A stretch of DNA of 64,000 nt from Arion vulgaris (GCA_020796225.1 CM036755.1:45178306-45242305); one strand, 5' to 3'. Shown: positions 33,615 through 44,569, numbered from the stretch's first letter. The notes: generated by a model not told the origin, from the letters alone. Made by a program: numbers and translations.

Positions 33615-33730
33615 CTGTCCTACTACTACTACTACTACTACTACTACTGAAATACTAGTACCGTCAGTACTGCTACCACTGCATCAATACTACCACCATG
33701 ACTACTGTAACTACAGCTAATACAACTAAA
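33615..33730. repeat. TAC-rich microsatellite
   Basis: CTACTACTACTACTACTACT followed by interrupted ACTACTG- and ACTACC-type triplets. Confidence 0.85.
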
Positions 33731-33764
33731 ATTACAACTACTGTCAATAAGATTATACATCTAT

Positions 33765-34025
33765 TCGACCGTGTGGTGCAGGGGCCTGCACGGGAAGCAA
33801 AGAATAGTACCACTGCGACCCACAAGGCATGTCGTAACAGACGACTGATGTAGGACCTTGGAAATCTACCATAGTAAATAACAAAAACACCGCAGAAATT
33901 GAATGTGCTGGCCTACTTGTAGGCGCATAGCTGGCAAAACTTACAATCACTCTTAGGCTCAGATCGCATACAAATCACACAGAGTAGTTAACAAGTGGTC
34001 GATATGGAGCGTTGGAAGAATAAGA
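33765..34025 (+). mobile_element. SINE4 copy
   Basis: Contains AAGCAAAGAATAGTACCACT, GGCATGTCGTAACAGACGAC, CTTGTAGGCGCATAGCTGGC and GTGGTCGATATGGAGCGTTG. Confidence 0.87.
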
Positions 34026-34189
34026 AGACACACACAGTACACTAACACAACAGAGTCAATATGACATAGTTCTTCTATGTGTAGACATAACCAGATACTA
34101 ATTGATTAGCCAACCACACACAAGAATATAATCTATAATAATGTTGACTGTGTTATCTATAAGACTAATGTCACGTTTGGACACACAAA

Positions 34190-34497
34190 TATCTCATATT
34201 ATCAATAAGTCTATTACGCAATATTCGACCTCAGCCAGTTACTGGAAAAGACTGTCGGTGCGGATACGTTACGTTCGTGAACAAGAGAAAAGTGTTCGAC
34301 CGCGTAGATAGAAATAAGTTGTGGAAAGTATTGTCAATCTGTGGAGGTAATGACCACTTAAGCAATCATTGCAAGATCCTCTATATAAATAGCCAGTGTA
34401 CGGTTTGAACTATCAGAAAAGTTCCACGTTGGGTCGGGAGTAAGACAAGGATGCGTACTATCCCAACTGTTATTCATCACATATATCGATCAATTCT
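34190..34497 (+). mobile_element. LINE reverse-transcriptase fragment
   Basis: Pieces TFVNKRKVFDRVDRNKLWKV and GVRQGCVLSQLLFITYIDQF match the conserved finger and palm blocks of non-LTR reverse transcriptases. Stops lie between them. The palm YxDD block is absent because the fragment joins LINE-I sequence at about 34498. Confidence 0.78.
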
Positions 34498-34645
34498 GTA
34501 AAGAAAAGAACAGCACAACGGGCATATGAGTAGGCTAATCAATCAAAATCGAACTGGTACGGTCAGTCGCTGGACGCTGTTGGAGATATTGCGAAGGAAA
34601 TCGGATCACATATGGACATGTTCGGAGTGAAATGAAGATATCCCA
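34498..34645 (+). mobile_element. LINE-I 3' end fragment
   Basis: Encodes a KEQHNGHMSRLINQNRTGTV and SRWTLLEILRRKSDHMWTCS tail, nearly the same as 26590-26710. It abuts the RT fragment on the left. Confidence 0.78.
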
Positions 34646-34759
34646 AACTGAAACATCTAACAGTCACATAGAAGATATCTAACATTATCTCTCAGTTACA
34701 CTGCCGACATAGTTAACTACAAAGCGACATAAGTTATTCTTGGACTGAACAAAGACTTG

Positions 34760-34985
34760 AAATGAAAATCGTGACATATCTTTTACAGGACGTCACCATT
34801 AACCACAGTCAACGAGACGTCGATTTTCTAAGCAACACTTATATGTTCAGTAGTTTGTCATTGCTTTCTCAACTGTGAGGTCTACTTTTACCGTTTGTAA
34901 AAATCAACGGGAGCTAATTTGCTTACAAACTGTCCACCATTGTTTGAAGCAGATCGAGCTTGACTACTTCTTAATCCACAGACGT
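34760..34985 (-). mobile_element. SINE3 copy
   Basis: Reverse strand: CATATCTTTTACAGGACGTC, ATGTTCAGTAGTTTGTCATT, GTGAGGTCTACTTTTACCG and a decayed tRNA-like head at the right, which borders the next array. Confidence 0.72.
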
Positions 34986-34994
34986 TGGAAATGT

Positions 34995-35812
34995 AATAAG
35001 GTCACAGAACGGATATATACATGTACCTCTTGTTACACATGTTGTAATAAGATCACAGAACAGATATATACATGTACCTCTTGTTGCACATGTTGTAATA
35101 AGATCACAGAACAGATATATACATGTACCTCTTGTTACACATGTTGTAATAAGATAACAGAACAGATATATACATGTACCTCTTGTTACACATGTTGTAA
35201 TAAGATAACAGAACAGATATATACATGTACCTCTTGTTACACATGTTGTAATAAGATCACAGAACAGATATATACATGTACCTCTTGTTACACATGTTGT
35301 AATAAGGTCACAGAACAGATATATACATGTACCTCTTGTTGCACATGTTGTAATAAGGTCACAGAACAGATATATACATATACCTCTTGTTGCACATGTT
35401 GTAATAAGGTCACAGAACAGATATATACATATACCTCTTGTTACACATGTTGTAATAAGGTCACAGAACAGATATATACATATACCTCTTGTTGCACATG
35501 TTGTAATAAGGTCACAGAACAGATATATACATATACCTCTTGTTGCACATGTTGTAATAAGATCACAGAACAGATATATCATTACTCTTGTTACACATGT
35601 TGTAATAAGGTCACAGAACAGATATATACATGTACCTCTTGTTGCACATGTTGTAATAAGGTCACAGAACAGATATATACATATACCTCTTGTTACACAT
35701 GTTGTAATAAGGTCACAGAACAGATATATACATAATATACCTCTTGTTGCACATGTTGTAATAAGGTCACAGAACAGATATATACGTAATGTACCTCTTG
35801 TTACACATGTTG
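34995..35812. repeat. 51 bp minisatellite
   Basis: About 16 copies of ATAAGGTCACAGAACAGATA, TATACATGTACCTCTTGTTA and CACATGTTGTA. The variable positions are GATC/GGTC/GATA and ATGTA/ATATA. As 51 is a multiple of 3, frames are open on both strands, including a cysteine-rich frame with repeating CTSCYTCCNK; this is attributed to the repeat. Confidence 0.93.
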
Positions 35813-35889
35813 TAAACGATAACGCTTTCTTAACATGTAGATTATAATTATGATTACATAATTAGAAAGCTATAACAGACCAAAGAACA

Positions 35890-36067
35890 CAGGGCCGTGT
35901 CGTGCTATGATACAGAGAAGCGGCTGTATCAGGCGGCACTGTAAGTGGGGCGGCATAAGCAGCAAAAATCAAAATTACAATTGAAGGTTATTTTAAGAAG
36001 AAAAAAACAGTTAAAGGGCGGCATTTCGAAGACGCATCATTATGAGAAAATATACCGCACGACCCTG
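35890..36067 (+). mobile_element. hAT-like MITE, family H1
   Basis: A 178 bp element with ends CAGGGCCGTG and CACGACCCTG (inverted, one mismatch). The flanking 8 bp sites are AAAGAACA (35882-35889) and AAAGAGCA (36068-36075), matching at 7 of 8. A second copy is at 52044-52218 in the other orientation. 8 bp duplications and CAGGG ends fit the hAT superfamily. Confidence 0.85.
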
Positions 36068-36124
36068 AAAGAGCATCCCCTTTATCCATCTTCAACTCTC
36101 CTACAATCAATGGCATTCTCTCAA

Positions 36125-36395
36125 TGTAGAGCCTCGCAGGTACAATGTGCTAGGTTGTAGAGCCTCGCTCGAACAGGGTGTTATGTTGTAGAGCCTCGCT
36201 CGTACAGTGTGTTAGGTTGTAGAGCCTCGCTAAAACAGTGTGTTATGTTGTAGAGCCTCGCTAGAACAGTGTGTTATGTTGTAGAGCCTCGCTAGAAGAG
36301 TGTGTTAGGTTGTAGAGCCTCGCTCGTACAGTGTGTTAGGTTGTAGAGCCTCACTCGTACAGTGTGATATGTTGTAGAGCCTCGCTCTTACAATA
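36125..36395. repeat. 31 bp minisatellite
   Basis: About nine copies of TGTAGAGCCTCGCTCGTACA plus GTGTGTTAGGT. Confidence 0.92.
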
Positions 36396-36399
36396 TACA

Positions 36400-36854
36400 T
36401 GTGTCAAAAAGTGGCGAAGCTCTTAATCAGTAAAGGACAAACAAAGGGGTAGGAATTGCAGTAACAATCGAATGCTCTGGTAGAAATAGGAAAAGCTCCA
36501 CAACAAGATGGGGGGTTTTGTTGTCACGGTCCGAAAGTATTTCATCACTGTGCACTGTACGTGGTTTACCAAACTAACATATGACACCAGATATAAAAGA
36601 ATCAATGGCAATACATACAAGCAACAGCTGATTAAGCAAACACAACTGTTTAAACAGCACATGGTAAAATACAGCACGATAATGACATCGACTTATGTTG
36701 ACATTACAAAGAGCAAAATATACAGCCTTCTAAGAAATAATGCTTACCATTGGACACACACAACATGAATTTAGCTGGAACTACCAGGACAAAGAATCTA
36801 CATGTGCTGAAGAGAATTGACTTTTACATGTTTATTTCAGGTTGCACCTACTGG
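36400..36854. other. Intronic spacer, nothing recognised
   Basis: Short open frames occur on both strands, but none has recognisable domains or splice context. Confidence 0.45.
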
Positions 36855-37050
36855 CTTTTGTTCTAACTGTTTGGGCCCGCCTGCCCACGGTTGTAGCTTG
36901 GACAACAAGCCCCTGGAGTGCGGTTCAATCTCCGGGCTGGCAGAAAGCTACATGGTTTACCAGATTACGGCGTTCGCGGTACCGAACCTGAAGGGCTTGA
37001 TGTTCGATGCATGAGCCAGAGCCGAAAGCTCAGTGCTTCTGGATCGTAAG
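36855..37050 (+). mobile_element. SINE5 copy (tRNA-derived)
   Basis: Head with TTGTAGCTTGGACAACAAGC and B box GCGGTTCAATCTCC, followed by GATTACGGCGTTCGCGGTAC and CTCAGTGCTTCTGGATCGTA. Confidence 0.78.
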
Positions 37051-37057
37051 GAGCATA

Positions 37058-37547
37058 TGTGTGGACCAGGAGCCACACTACATGGCTTTATGTTGGATCT
37101 TTTTACCAGGAGCCACACTACATGGCTTTATGTTGGATCCTTTTACCAGGAGCCACACTACATGGTTTTATGTTGGATCTTTTTACCAGGAGCCACACTA
37201 CATGGTTTTGATGTTGGGATCTTTTACCAGGAGCCACACTACATGGCTTTATGTTGGATCTTTTTACCAGGAGCCACACTACATGGCTTTATGTTGGATC
37301 TTTTTACCAGGAGCCACACTACATGGCTTTATGGTGGATCTTTTTACCAGGAGCCACACCACATGGCTTTATGTTGGATCTTTTTACCAGGAGCCACACT
37401 ACATGGCTTTATGTTGGATCTTTTACCAGGAGCCACACTACATGGCTTTATGTTGATCTTTTACCAGGAGCCACACTAAAGGGTGTTTTTTATTCTAATA
37501 AACTTTCTAAAAACAAATATATTTTGCCCTGGTCCATTAGGAGTTAA
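37058..37547. mobile_element. TTAA MITE (family P1) expanded by an internal array
   Basis: Left part GTGTGGACCAGGAGCCACAC, right part TTTTATTCTAATAAAC and the end TGGTCCATTAGGAGTTAA at 37547. Single-copy relatives are 7924-8067 and 12447-12586. The extra length is the 40 bp array at 37068-37480. The left TTAA end is lost or diverged. Confidence 0.78.
37068..37480 (+). repeat. 40 bp array inside a TTAA MITE
   Basis: About ten copies of GGATCTTTTTACCAGGAGCC plus ACACTACATGGCTTTATGTT. The same segment is present once in the P1 MITE at 7924-8067 (reverse strand), between two GCCACAC repeats. Confidence 0.92.
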
Positions 37548-37672
37548 TACGCTAGTATTGTAGGGCTAGGCAATGGGTGTCGTAAAAAATAAGTGTTTGT
37601 TCGAATCGGTGTTTGGTAATTTTTTAAAATAACTTTTGGAAGCCCCTAATACTTGTTCAATGTCTATTTGTT

Positions 37673-38200
37673 GAAGTTTGAAGATGCAATAACTAAGCTA
37701 CAAACAAGAAGATCAGACTGTGTTGAAGTTTGAAGATGCAATAACTAAGCTACAAACAAGAAGATCAGACTGAAGATGCAATAACTAAGCTACAAACAAG
37801 AAGATCAGACTGAAGATGCAATAACTAAGCTACAAACAAGAAGATCAGACTGAAGATGCAATAACTAAGCTACAAACAAGAAGATCAGACTGAAGATGCA
37901 ATAACTAAGCTACAAACAAGAAGATCAGACTGTGCTGAAGTCTGAAGATGCAATAACTAAGCTACAAACAATAAGATCAGACTGAAGATGCAATAACTAA
38001 TCTACAAACAATAAGATCAGACTGAAGATGCAATAACTAATCTACAAACAATAAGATCAGACTGAAGATGCAATAACTAAGCTACAAACAAGAAGATCAG
38101 ACTGTGTTGAAGTTTGAAGATGCAATAACTAAGCTACAAACAATAAGATCAGACTGAAGATGCAATAACTAATCTACAAACAATAAGATCAGACTGAAGC
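37673..38200. repeat. 40 bp minisatellite with occasional longer units
   Basis: About 12 copies of GAAGATGCAATAACTAAGCT plus ACAAACAAGAAGATCAGACT. Four units carry an extra GTGTTGAAGTTT-type segment (near 37670, 37722, 37933, 38103). Confidence 0.92.
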
Positions 38201-38324
38201 TGACTACTGAAAGGAAATTACTACAACACAGATCAATACATGCTGAATTCTGAAGAGAACACAGTGTAACTGCTAGAAAGAAATCAACGTATTCAATCTC
38301 CTTCTTCTTCTGCGTCAACTGTTG

Positions 38325-38425
38325 AATTAAGTGCATCACGGCGCCAGGATAGTGTTCTGAATTTTGCATGAAGACCTTCTTCTTATAATCAGTGTCCTCG
38401 TCTACATGTTCTAACCGACTCATAG
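38325..38425 (+). mobile_element. Probable SINE6 relic
   Basis: GCGCCAGGATAGTGTTCTG, ATTTTGCATGAAGACCTTC and TTATAATCAGTGTCCTCGTC align with SINE6 blocks at 21400-21480. A reverse-strand open frame here is therefore probably accidental. Confidence 0.5.
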
Positions 38426-38639
38426 ATAAGCGTACACATTAAAATCTGAGTTTGAACATAATACAGCAAATCCGAAGTTCAGTATTGTTAAGTTTAGATG
38501 CTATTTGAGCACCAAGCCAACTAGAAAAACTAGCCAGACAACTAGCTATGTTCACAGACCTAAACTGTAGTAAGCTGAAAATATAGATGTTTGATAAAAT
38601 CAACTGAAGATTTGCAATTCTACTCAATTCTGTGAGTCT

Positions 38640-38860
38640 ATGAGTTATTTATTGGTGAAAAATATTCATAATATTGATATTCACTATTTGTTAAACTTAA
38701 CTTGTTGCATAATATACCTTCGAGTTAGCATTTTGTGTTGATTTTAAAATGAATTCGTCTACACCAATACTGGAATGCGAGGTCACGTGGTGTAGTTGGG
38801 GTCTGATTTCCCATAATTCTTACCAGAGTCCGAAGGCCCATAAGTTTATAGTTGGCTCTG
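38640..38860. repeat. Unclassified dispersed repeat
   Basis: Matches 60425-60620: GAGTTATTTATTGGTGAAAA, TTTTAAAATGAATTCGTCTA, CTGGAATGCGAGGTCACGTG and GGGTCTGATTTCC. No coding potential or clear ends are visible. Confidence 0.65.
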
Positions 38861-39299
38861 GAGCAGCCAACAGGGATTTAAAAGAAAGTTATGTAACACT
38901 ATTGAACCCAATAAAGTCATCATATTAAACATCATATACGAAGCTACAAGAAGAATAACTCTCAATCGCACTGTCTGACACAGTTAAAAGACGGTAAATG
39001 AGTAATACTTCAAAGATCTAACCTGGCGCGGCACCCTAACTAACTCTATAAATATGCGTAGCATTTCTCCTGCGTACTCACTAGAATTGGATTTCGGATT
39101 CTCTAATAAAGGCATCAGATTGTAAGCCAAGCCATATAATTTGTCTTGGACGCTGGTGTAAGTGTGCCATCTCTTTCTTCTCATGTCTGCATAATGGGGG
39201 GACGTTCTATTTGACCTGCTATATCGTCGTACTCGCCAAGCCACAGGGGTACAAGTCATTGTTGCATATCTTGAATCAAGTGTACAGGTGGTGTCTCAT

Positions 39300-40510
39300 T
39301 CTGTTGTGACCCGTCTGAAGGCGAAGTATGACAGTCTGGTCCTTCTGAACAGTTGGTAATATATGTCATGTATAGAATATGCATACGCTCTCCTAACAAT
39401 TAGCCCTACGCAAACAGTGAGACTGGAAAGAATTCAGAATGAGGCTACGCACATCATTCTGGGATGCACCAAAGATACACCAGGAGAGTCAATGAGATTC
39501 CTTCTTGGCCTCCCCACTATTGTTAACATAAATTTTTTTTTTAAATGAAACTTGGAAGGTTCGATCATATCTAAGAATCAACGCAAACACGGAACATCCT
39601 CTCCATGAAGAACTCATTAAGGAGAAAGGGTGAGACTCAAGAGAGGCAGATCATGGCTGAGTCAGGCGAAAGATACTCTTAGGAAAATATGTGATCCTTT
39701 CGGAATTGAATCAGGAGAGGAATGGATTGCTGAGCCACCTCAATTTCAGACTGCTTTCACCGTTATTAAATTTATTAAGAAAAACTACGAACAAAATAAT
39801 GTATCACTGATTAACGTGGAGGTCCTCTTGAATGACATCATCAATGAAACAGATGCGGTTATTTACACCGATGGTTCAGTCATTCGCCAACAATGCTGTG
39901 CTTAGGTTTTTTCAGCACGCTCAGGGGGAAAAATAATAAGAGAGGCCAGTGGAGCTTACACAACAACCACAAGTAGTTTGACAATGGAGGTTCGGAGGTT
40001 ACGGAGGCGGTGAAATGGTTGGCATCTCACTACTCTCGTGTTTTCATACTCAGTGACCCCATGAGCATGATTCGTAAAGTCGAATCAGGAATGGTGAGAC
40101 GTAACTGGGTGGAGGTACTGGTTCAGAAAATGATCAGAGAAATCACCTTCGTTTTTGTCCCTGGGCACGCAGGAGTTAGGGGTAATGGACGAGCTGATAG
40201 ATTGGCTGGCTTGGCTACAATATCAGAGGGAGCTGCCATGGATCGAAATGATATTCTTCACGCATTGAGAGAGTCTTTCCCAACAGAGGAGTTTCAGGGA
40301 TGTGAATCCCACTCGCTGACCAGATTAAGAGAGATGGGTGTCAATATTGGTGCAGCCCGAAAAGAACGATTTACTAAATATGAAGGAGATTGATTAATCA
40401 ACATCGAACTGGCGTGTTAGGCCGCTGGACGTTGCTGGATTTGCTGAGGCGGAGATCGGAGCACCTATGGACACATATGTCCGGAGTGCTATGATGATAG
40501 TCCTCATATA
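39300..40510 (+). mobile_element. LINE-I: longest RNase H-bearing copy
   Basis: A 5'-truncated non-LTR element. It starts in the region after the RT palm (SCIEYAYALLTISPTQTVRL, RIQNEATHIILGCTKDTPGE), then RNase H: IYTDGSV at about 39861, TMEV, LSDPMSMIRKVESGM, and VPGHAGVRGNGRADRLAG at about 40150-40205. It ends RLREMGVNIGAARKERF, GVLGRWTLLDLLRRRSEHLW and a short tail. All four acidic RNase H positions are present. Stops and frameshifts (near 39545, 39905, 39990, 40393) make it non-functional. The presence of RNase H fits I-like LINE clades. Confidence 0.88.
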
Positions 40511-40975
40511 AGTATTAACTGATCCATCATTATTGTTGTGTTGTATAGCATTTAACATGTTTTTGTTGTGTTTAGCTATTTATCACCATAAACATTGATT
40601 TGAACCAGCTTATCATTATTAAGACATGCAAACAGCCACCTGTGACACCGACCATAACTGGCCTTATAGTAAACAGCACTATACAACAAATCTAGGCCAT
40701 TTAGATTATCTTTATGAGTAAGCCAACTCTTACTTGATCGATGTTCTAAGCTTCGTTTTGCAACCTGTGTATGTTTCTTACATGGTCGACAATCTCAACT
40801 ACTTATATGACTAATATCCACAACTGGATATTGACAATAATGGATAGCTATCCAATGATGACCATAACAAACTTGACAAGACAAGGATAGATCATCATCT
40901 TCCGACTCAGGACAGGGCATAACAGACTGAACAAACACTTACATAGGCTACGATTGTCTCCTTTCCCCCTGTGTC
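40511..40975. other. Intronic spacer, nothing recognised
   Basis: Non-coding AT-rich sequence with no family recognised. Confidence 0.45.
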
Positions 40976-40984
40976 CCTCTGATC

Positions 40985-41240
40985 TTCTTCGAACGCTCCA
41001 TATCGACCACTTGCTAACCGTTCTTTGTTATTTGTATGTGATTTGAGCCCAAGAGCGATTGTACGTTGTGCCAGTAATACACATACAAGTTGGCCAGCAC
41101 ATCCAGTTTCTGCGACGCTTTTTATTTACTAGGGTGGCTTCCCTAGGCCCCTACCTCAGTTGCCTATTACGACATGCCTTGTAGATCGCAGTATTACTAT
41201 TCTTTGCTCCCCTTGAGAGTCCCACACCGCTGATTAAACC
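40985..41240 (-). mobile_element. SINE4 copy
   Basis: Reverse copy starting TTCTTCGAACGCTCCATATC, with TTGGCCAGCACATCCAGTTT, CTAGGGTGGCTTCCCTAGG and ACTATTCTTTGCTCCCCTT. Confidence 0.87.
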
Positions 41241-41874
41241 ACAGAACATGTCCTGCAAGACTGTCCCCTGTATGTCTCTCTCAGAAAGGGATTCTGGCCC
41301 TACAATACTACATTCAAAACTACATGGCACCATAGATGAGCTCCAGACAACAGTGGACTTCATCATAATAACGCGTATGATGGTATAATCATCAAAATAG
41401 CGATCTCGAAGAAGTAGTGGATAATATCACTACGTAGTCTAAAATATATTCAAAACGGTTGTGATCGATCTGTGTGAACCTGCTCAGTGGTCAATACTCT
41501 AAAGGTTATTACTAAATCCCCTTGCTGTGATCGATATTTGGCACTGCTTGGTAATCGATATTAAGAAAGTTATTAATAGGCCCACGTGCGGGGATCGATA
41601 ATATCGATCGGTTTGGTATCGACATTCTGACTCAGGTAGCGAAAGCTTACAAAATACGAAACTGCAACTCTGAGGAAAATATCGACGTCAATTCATTCAA
41701 GTGTGCCTATCGCACAAGGTACTCAGAACCTACTTTGATGAAAGTCACAACGACAGAGCACTTACACAGTTACTCCACGTCGACAATTCCCAAATTTAAC
41801 TCAGAGAGTAAAGATGACCCATTAACTAGTCTGTCATACACTGCACAGGTTAAAGGTCACTATATATATGTCTA

Positions 41875-41982
41875 CTAGTTGAAATGGTTGAATCTGGAAG
41901 GATGACATTGATAGGCGAACTTGGAAGGCCTTGGTTGCGGACCTATGCTTTCCTAGGGGCGAAGAGTGAAGAAGAAGAAGAT
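41875..41982 (+). mobile_element. Possible LINE/SINE 3' end with GAA tail
   Basis: GTTGAATCTGGAAGGATGAC, GGCCTTGGTTGCGGACCTAT and TAGGGGCGAAGAGTGAAGAAG resemble a retroelement end; identity is uncertain. Confidence 0.4.
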
Positions 41983-41997
41983 AGTTAGGTCTAGAGC

Positions 41998-42384
41998 ATA
42001 TATTCCCAAACTGTTTGGCCCACCGCCCACTTTGCACGACATACATTTGTAACGCCACTCCTACATTATAACAGTACGCCAACACACACCCCCACCAACA
42101 CACACACATGCTCAATTTTCACTTTGACATAAAAAATTGATATATATTTCTGTCATACATTGTCAATTTTCAAATGATTTTATACATGAAATAGAAAATT
42201 AATGAAAAATGGATCGTGTAAGAAGGACATAAGATGAATTAAAATGCAGAATTCGAACTTTTAATGATTATTCAATCGCAAAATCACGACCAAAAAATCA
42301 AAATGCTTCTGAACCCACTATCGCCCCCTGGAAGGCTTCAGCGCCCACTGGGGGGGGCGGTACCGCCCACTTTGGGAACCCATG
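41998..42384. mobile_element. hAT-like MITE, family H2
   Basis: A 387 bp element. The left end CATATATTCCCAAACTG and the reverse complement of the right end, CATGGGTTCCCAAAGTG, form an inverted repeat with four mismatches. An exact 8 bp duplication GTCTAGAG flanks it (41990-41997 and 42385-42392). TTCCCAAA ends and 8 bp duplications fit hAT elements. No transposase is visible. Confidence 0.85.
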
Positions 42385-42474
42385 GTCTAGAGACATGGAG
42401 TTCTTCAGACGAGCTATGATAAAAGCGACACTCCACAAGGGACATGCTACTATTTGATAGTTAGGTCTCACCCA

Positions 42475-42590
42475 GTGGTTACCGGGGTCCAAATTTGGGG
42501 TGTAAAGAATAGAACCACTTACCTGTCACGCATGTTGTAAGAGGCGACTAAGGAGGCCTGGGTGAAATCGGATGCACGTGTCCGCTAGGG
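42475..42590 (+). mobile_element. SINE4-related element (subtype b), 5' part
   Basis: CAGTGGTTACCGGGGTCCAA, GGGTGTAAAGAATAGAACCA and GTAAGAGGCGACTAAGGAGG match 5285-5400. It is truncated at the right. Confidence 0.7.
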
Positions 42591-42591
42591 A

Positions 42592-42831
42592 ATGCTAACT
42601 CGAAACAAATGCTTGCAGAAAACGGATGCACCAGGCCGTAAGGCGCATAACATGGTGCAACGACCCCTCACAATGAGGAATGGGATAACGGATTCTACGT
42701 TCGTCAATCTGCCTCGGAGATTTAGCCACGCAGTAAGAATGTCAGACCTACCATCACGAGGGTGGCCAAAACTTACTGCGGAAGAGGTCGGCACAAACGG
42801 TGAAGCAGAAATCAAAGGAATTATATCCTAG
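42592..42831 (+). other. Unrecognised GC-richer open stretch
   Basis: Both strands are open here (79 codons plus, 76 codons minus). The plus frame reads MLTRNKCLQKTDAPGRKAHN at its start, with LPRRFSHAVRMSDLPSRGWP later. Base composition is less AT-rich than its surroundings. No domain, splice signals or repeat match were recognised. It might be a fragment of an unidentified transposable element. Confidence 0.3.
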
Positions 42832-42889
42832 AACTGCCCCAGTATGTAGACTTGGAAGAAAGAGGTGGCCCTACACAGCGTCAAGACAA

Positions 42890-44545
42890 ACTGTTGGCGT
42901 GGTGATAATCTGAGGCAGACGACTGCCTTTATTAAGAATCCGAAATCCCAATCTAGTGAGAACGTAGAGACAAACTGTAGTGTGGTGATAATCTGAGGCA
43001 GACGACTGCCTTTATTAGAGAATCGAAATCCCAATCTAGTGAGAACGTAGAAGACAAACTGTATGGCGTTGCTGATAATCTGAGGCAGACGACTGCCTTT
43101 ATTAGAGAAATCGAAATCCCAATCTAGTGAGAACGCAGAAGACAAACTGTATGGCGTGGGTGATAATCTGAGGCAGACGACTGCCTTTATTAGAGAATCC
43201 GAAATCCCAATCTAGTGAGAACGTGAAGACAAACTGTATGGCGTGGCTGATAATCTGAGGCAGACGACTGCCTTTATTAGAGAATCCGAAATCGCAATCT
43301 AGTGAGAACGTAGAAGACAAACTGTATGGTGTGGCTGATAATCTGAGGCAGACGACTGCCTTTATTAGAGAATCCGAAATCGCAATCTAGTGAGAATGTA
43401 GAAGACAAACTGTATGGTGTGGCTGATAATCTGAGGCAGACGACTGCCTTTATTAGAGAATCGAAATCCCAATCTAGTGAGAACGTAGAAGACAAACTGT
43501 ATGGTGTGGCTGATAATCTGAGGCAGAAGACTGCCTTTATTAGAGAATCCGAAATCCCAATCTAGTGAGAACGTAGAAGACAAACTGTATGGTGTGGCTG
43601 ATAATCTGAGGCAGACGACTGCCTTTATTAGAGAATCCGAAATCCCAATCTAGTGAGAACGTAGAAGACAAACTGTATGGTGTGGATGATAATCTGAGGC
43701 AGACGACTGCCTTTATTAGAGAATCCGAAATCCCAATCTAGTGAGAATGTAGAAGACAAACTGTATGGTGTGGCTGATAATCTGAGGCAGACGACTGCCT
43801 TTATTAGAGAATCCGAAATCCCAATCTAGTGAGAACGTAGAAGACAAACTGTATGGTGTGGCTGATAATCTGAGGCAGACGACTGCCTTTATTAGAGAAT
43901 CCGAAATCCCAATCTAGTGAGAACGTAGAAGACAAACTGTATGGTGTGGCTGATAATCTGAGGCAGACGACTGCCTTTATTAGAGAATCCGAAATCCCAA
44001 TCTAGTGAGAACGTAGAAGACAAACTGTATGGTGTGGCTGATAATCTGAGGCAGACGACTGCCTTTATTAGAGAATCCGAAATCCCAATCTAGTGAGAAC
44101 GTAGAAGACAAACTGTATGGTGTGGCTGATAATCTGAGGCAGACGACTGCCTTTATTAGAGAATCCGAAATCCCAATCTAGTGAGAACGTAGAAGACAAA
44201 CTGTATGGTGTGGCTGATAATCTGAGGCAGACGACTGCCTTTATTAGAGAATCCGAAATCGCAATCTAGTGAGAACGTAGAAGACAAACTGTATGGTGTG
44301 GCTGATAATCTGAGGCAGACGACTGCCTTTATTAGATAATCCGAAATCCCAATCTAGTGAGAACGTAGAAGACAAACTGTATGGTGTGGCTGATAATCTG
44401 AGGCAGACGACTGCCTTTATTAGAGAATCCGAAATCCCAATCTAGTGAGAACGTAGAAGACAAACTGTATGGTGTGGCTGATAATCTGAGGCAGACGACT
44501 GCCTTTATTAGAGAATCCGAAATCGCAATCTAGTGAGAAAGTAGA
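42890..44545. repeat. 88 bp satellite-like array
   Basis: About 18.7 copies of an 88 bp unit containing GACAAACTGTATGGTGTGGC, TGATAATCTGAGGCAGACGA, CTGCCTTTATTAGAGAATCC and CAATCTAGTGAGAACGTAGAA. Inside each unit AGGCAG-ACGA-CTGCCT can form a 6 bp stem. The left three units carry deletions; the rest are very similar. Minus-strand frames with repeating FSNKGSRLPQII come from the array. Confidence 0.95.
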
Positions 44546-44569
44546 AGAAGAATGATAGTTAGGTCTAAT

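Noticed and set aside
34875..35735. 286-codon cysteine-rich frame (repeating CTSCYTCCNK)
   Set aside because: The 51 bp repeat is a multiple of 3, so frames stay open on both strands. There is no signal peptide or splice context, and the start lies in a SINE.
38169..38423. Minus-strand 84-codon frame that looks protein-like
   Set aside because: The region aligns with SINE6 blocks (GCATGAAGACCTTC, ATAATCAGTGTCCTCGTC), and no splice sites fit the MAP7 phases convincingly.
39300..40510. Host RNase H-like gene
   Set aside because: The flanking sequence is LINE reverse-transcriptase thumb and LINE C-terminus, several degraded copies exist, and the frame is broken by stops.
41420..41640. ATCGAT-rich palindromic stretch as a MITE or binding-site cluster
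   Set aside because: Several ATCGATA/ATATCGAT motifs occur, but no consistent ends, target duplication or second copy were found.
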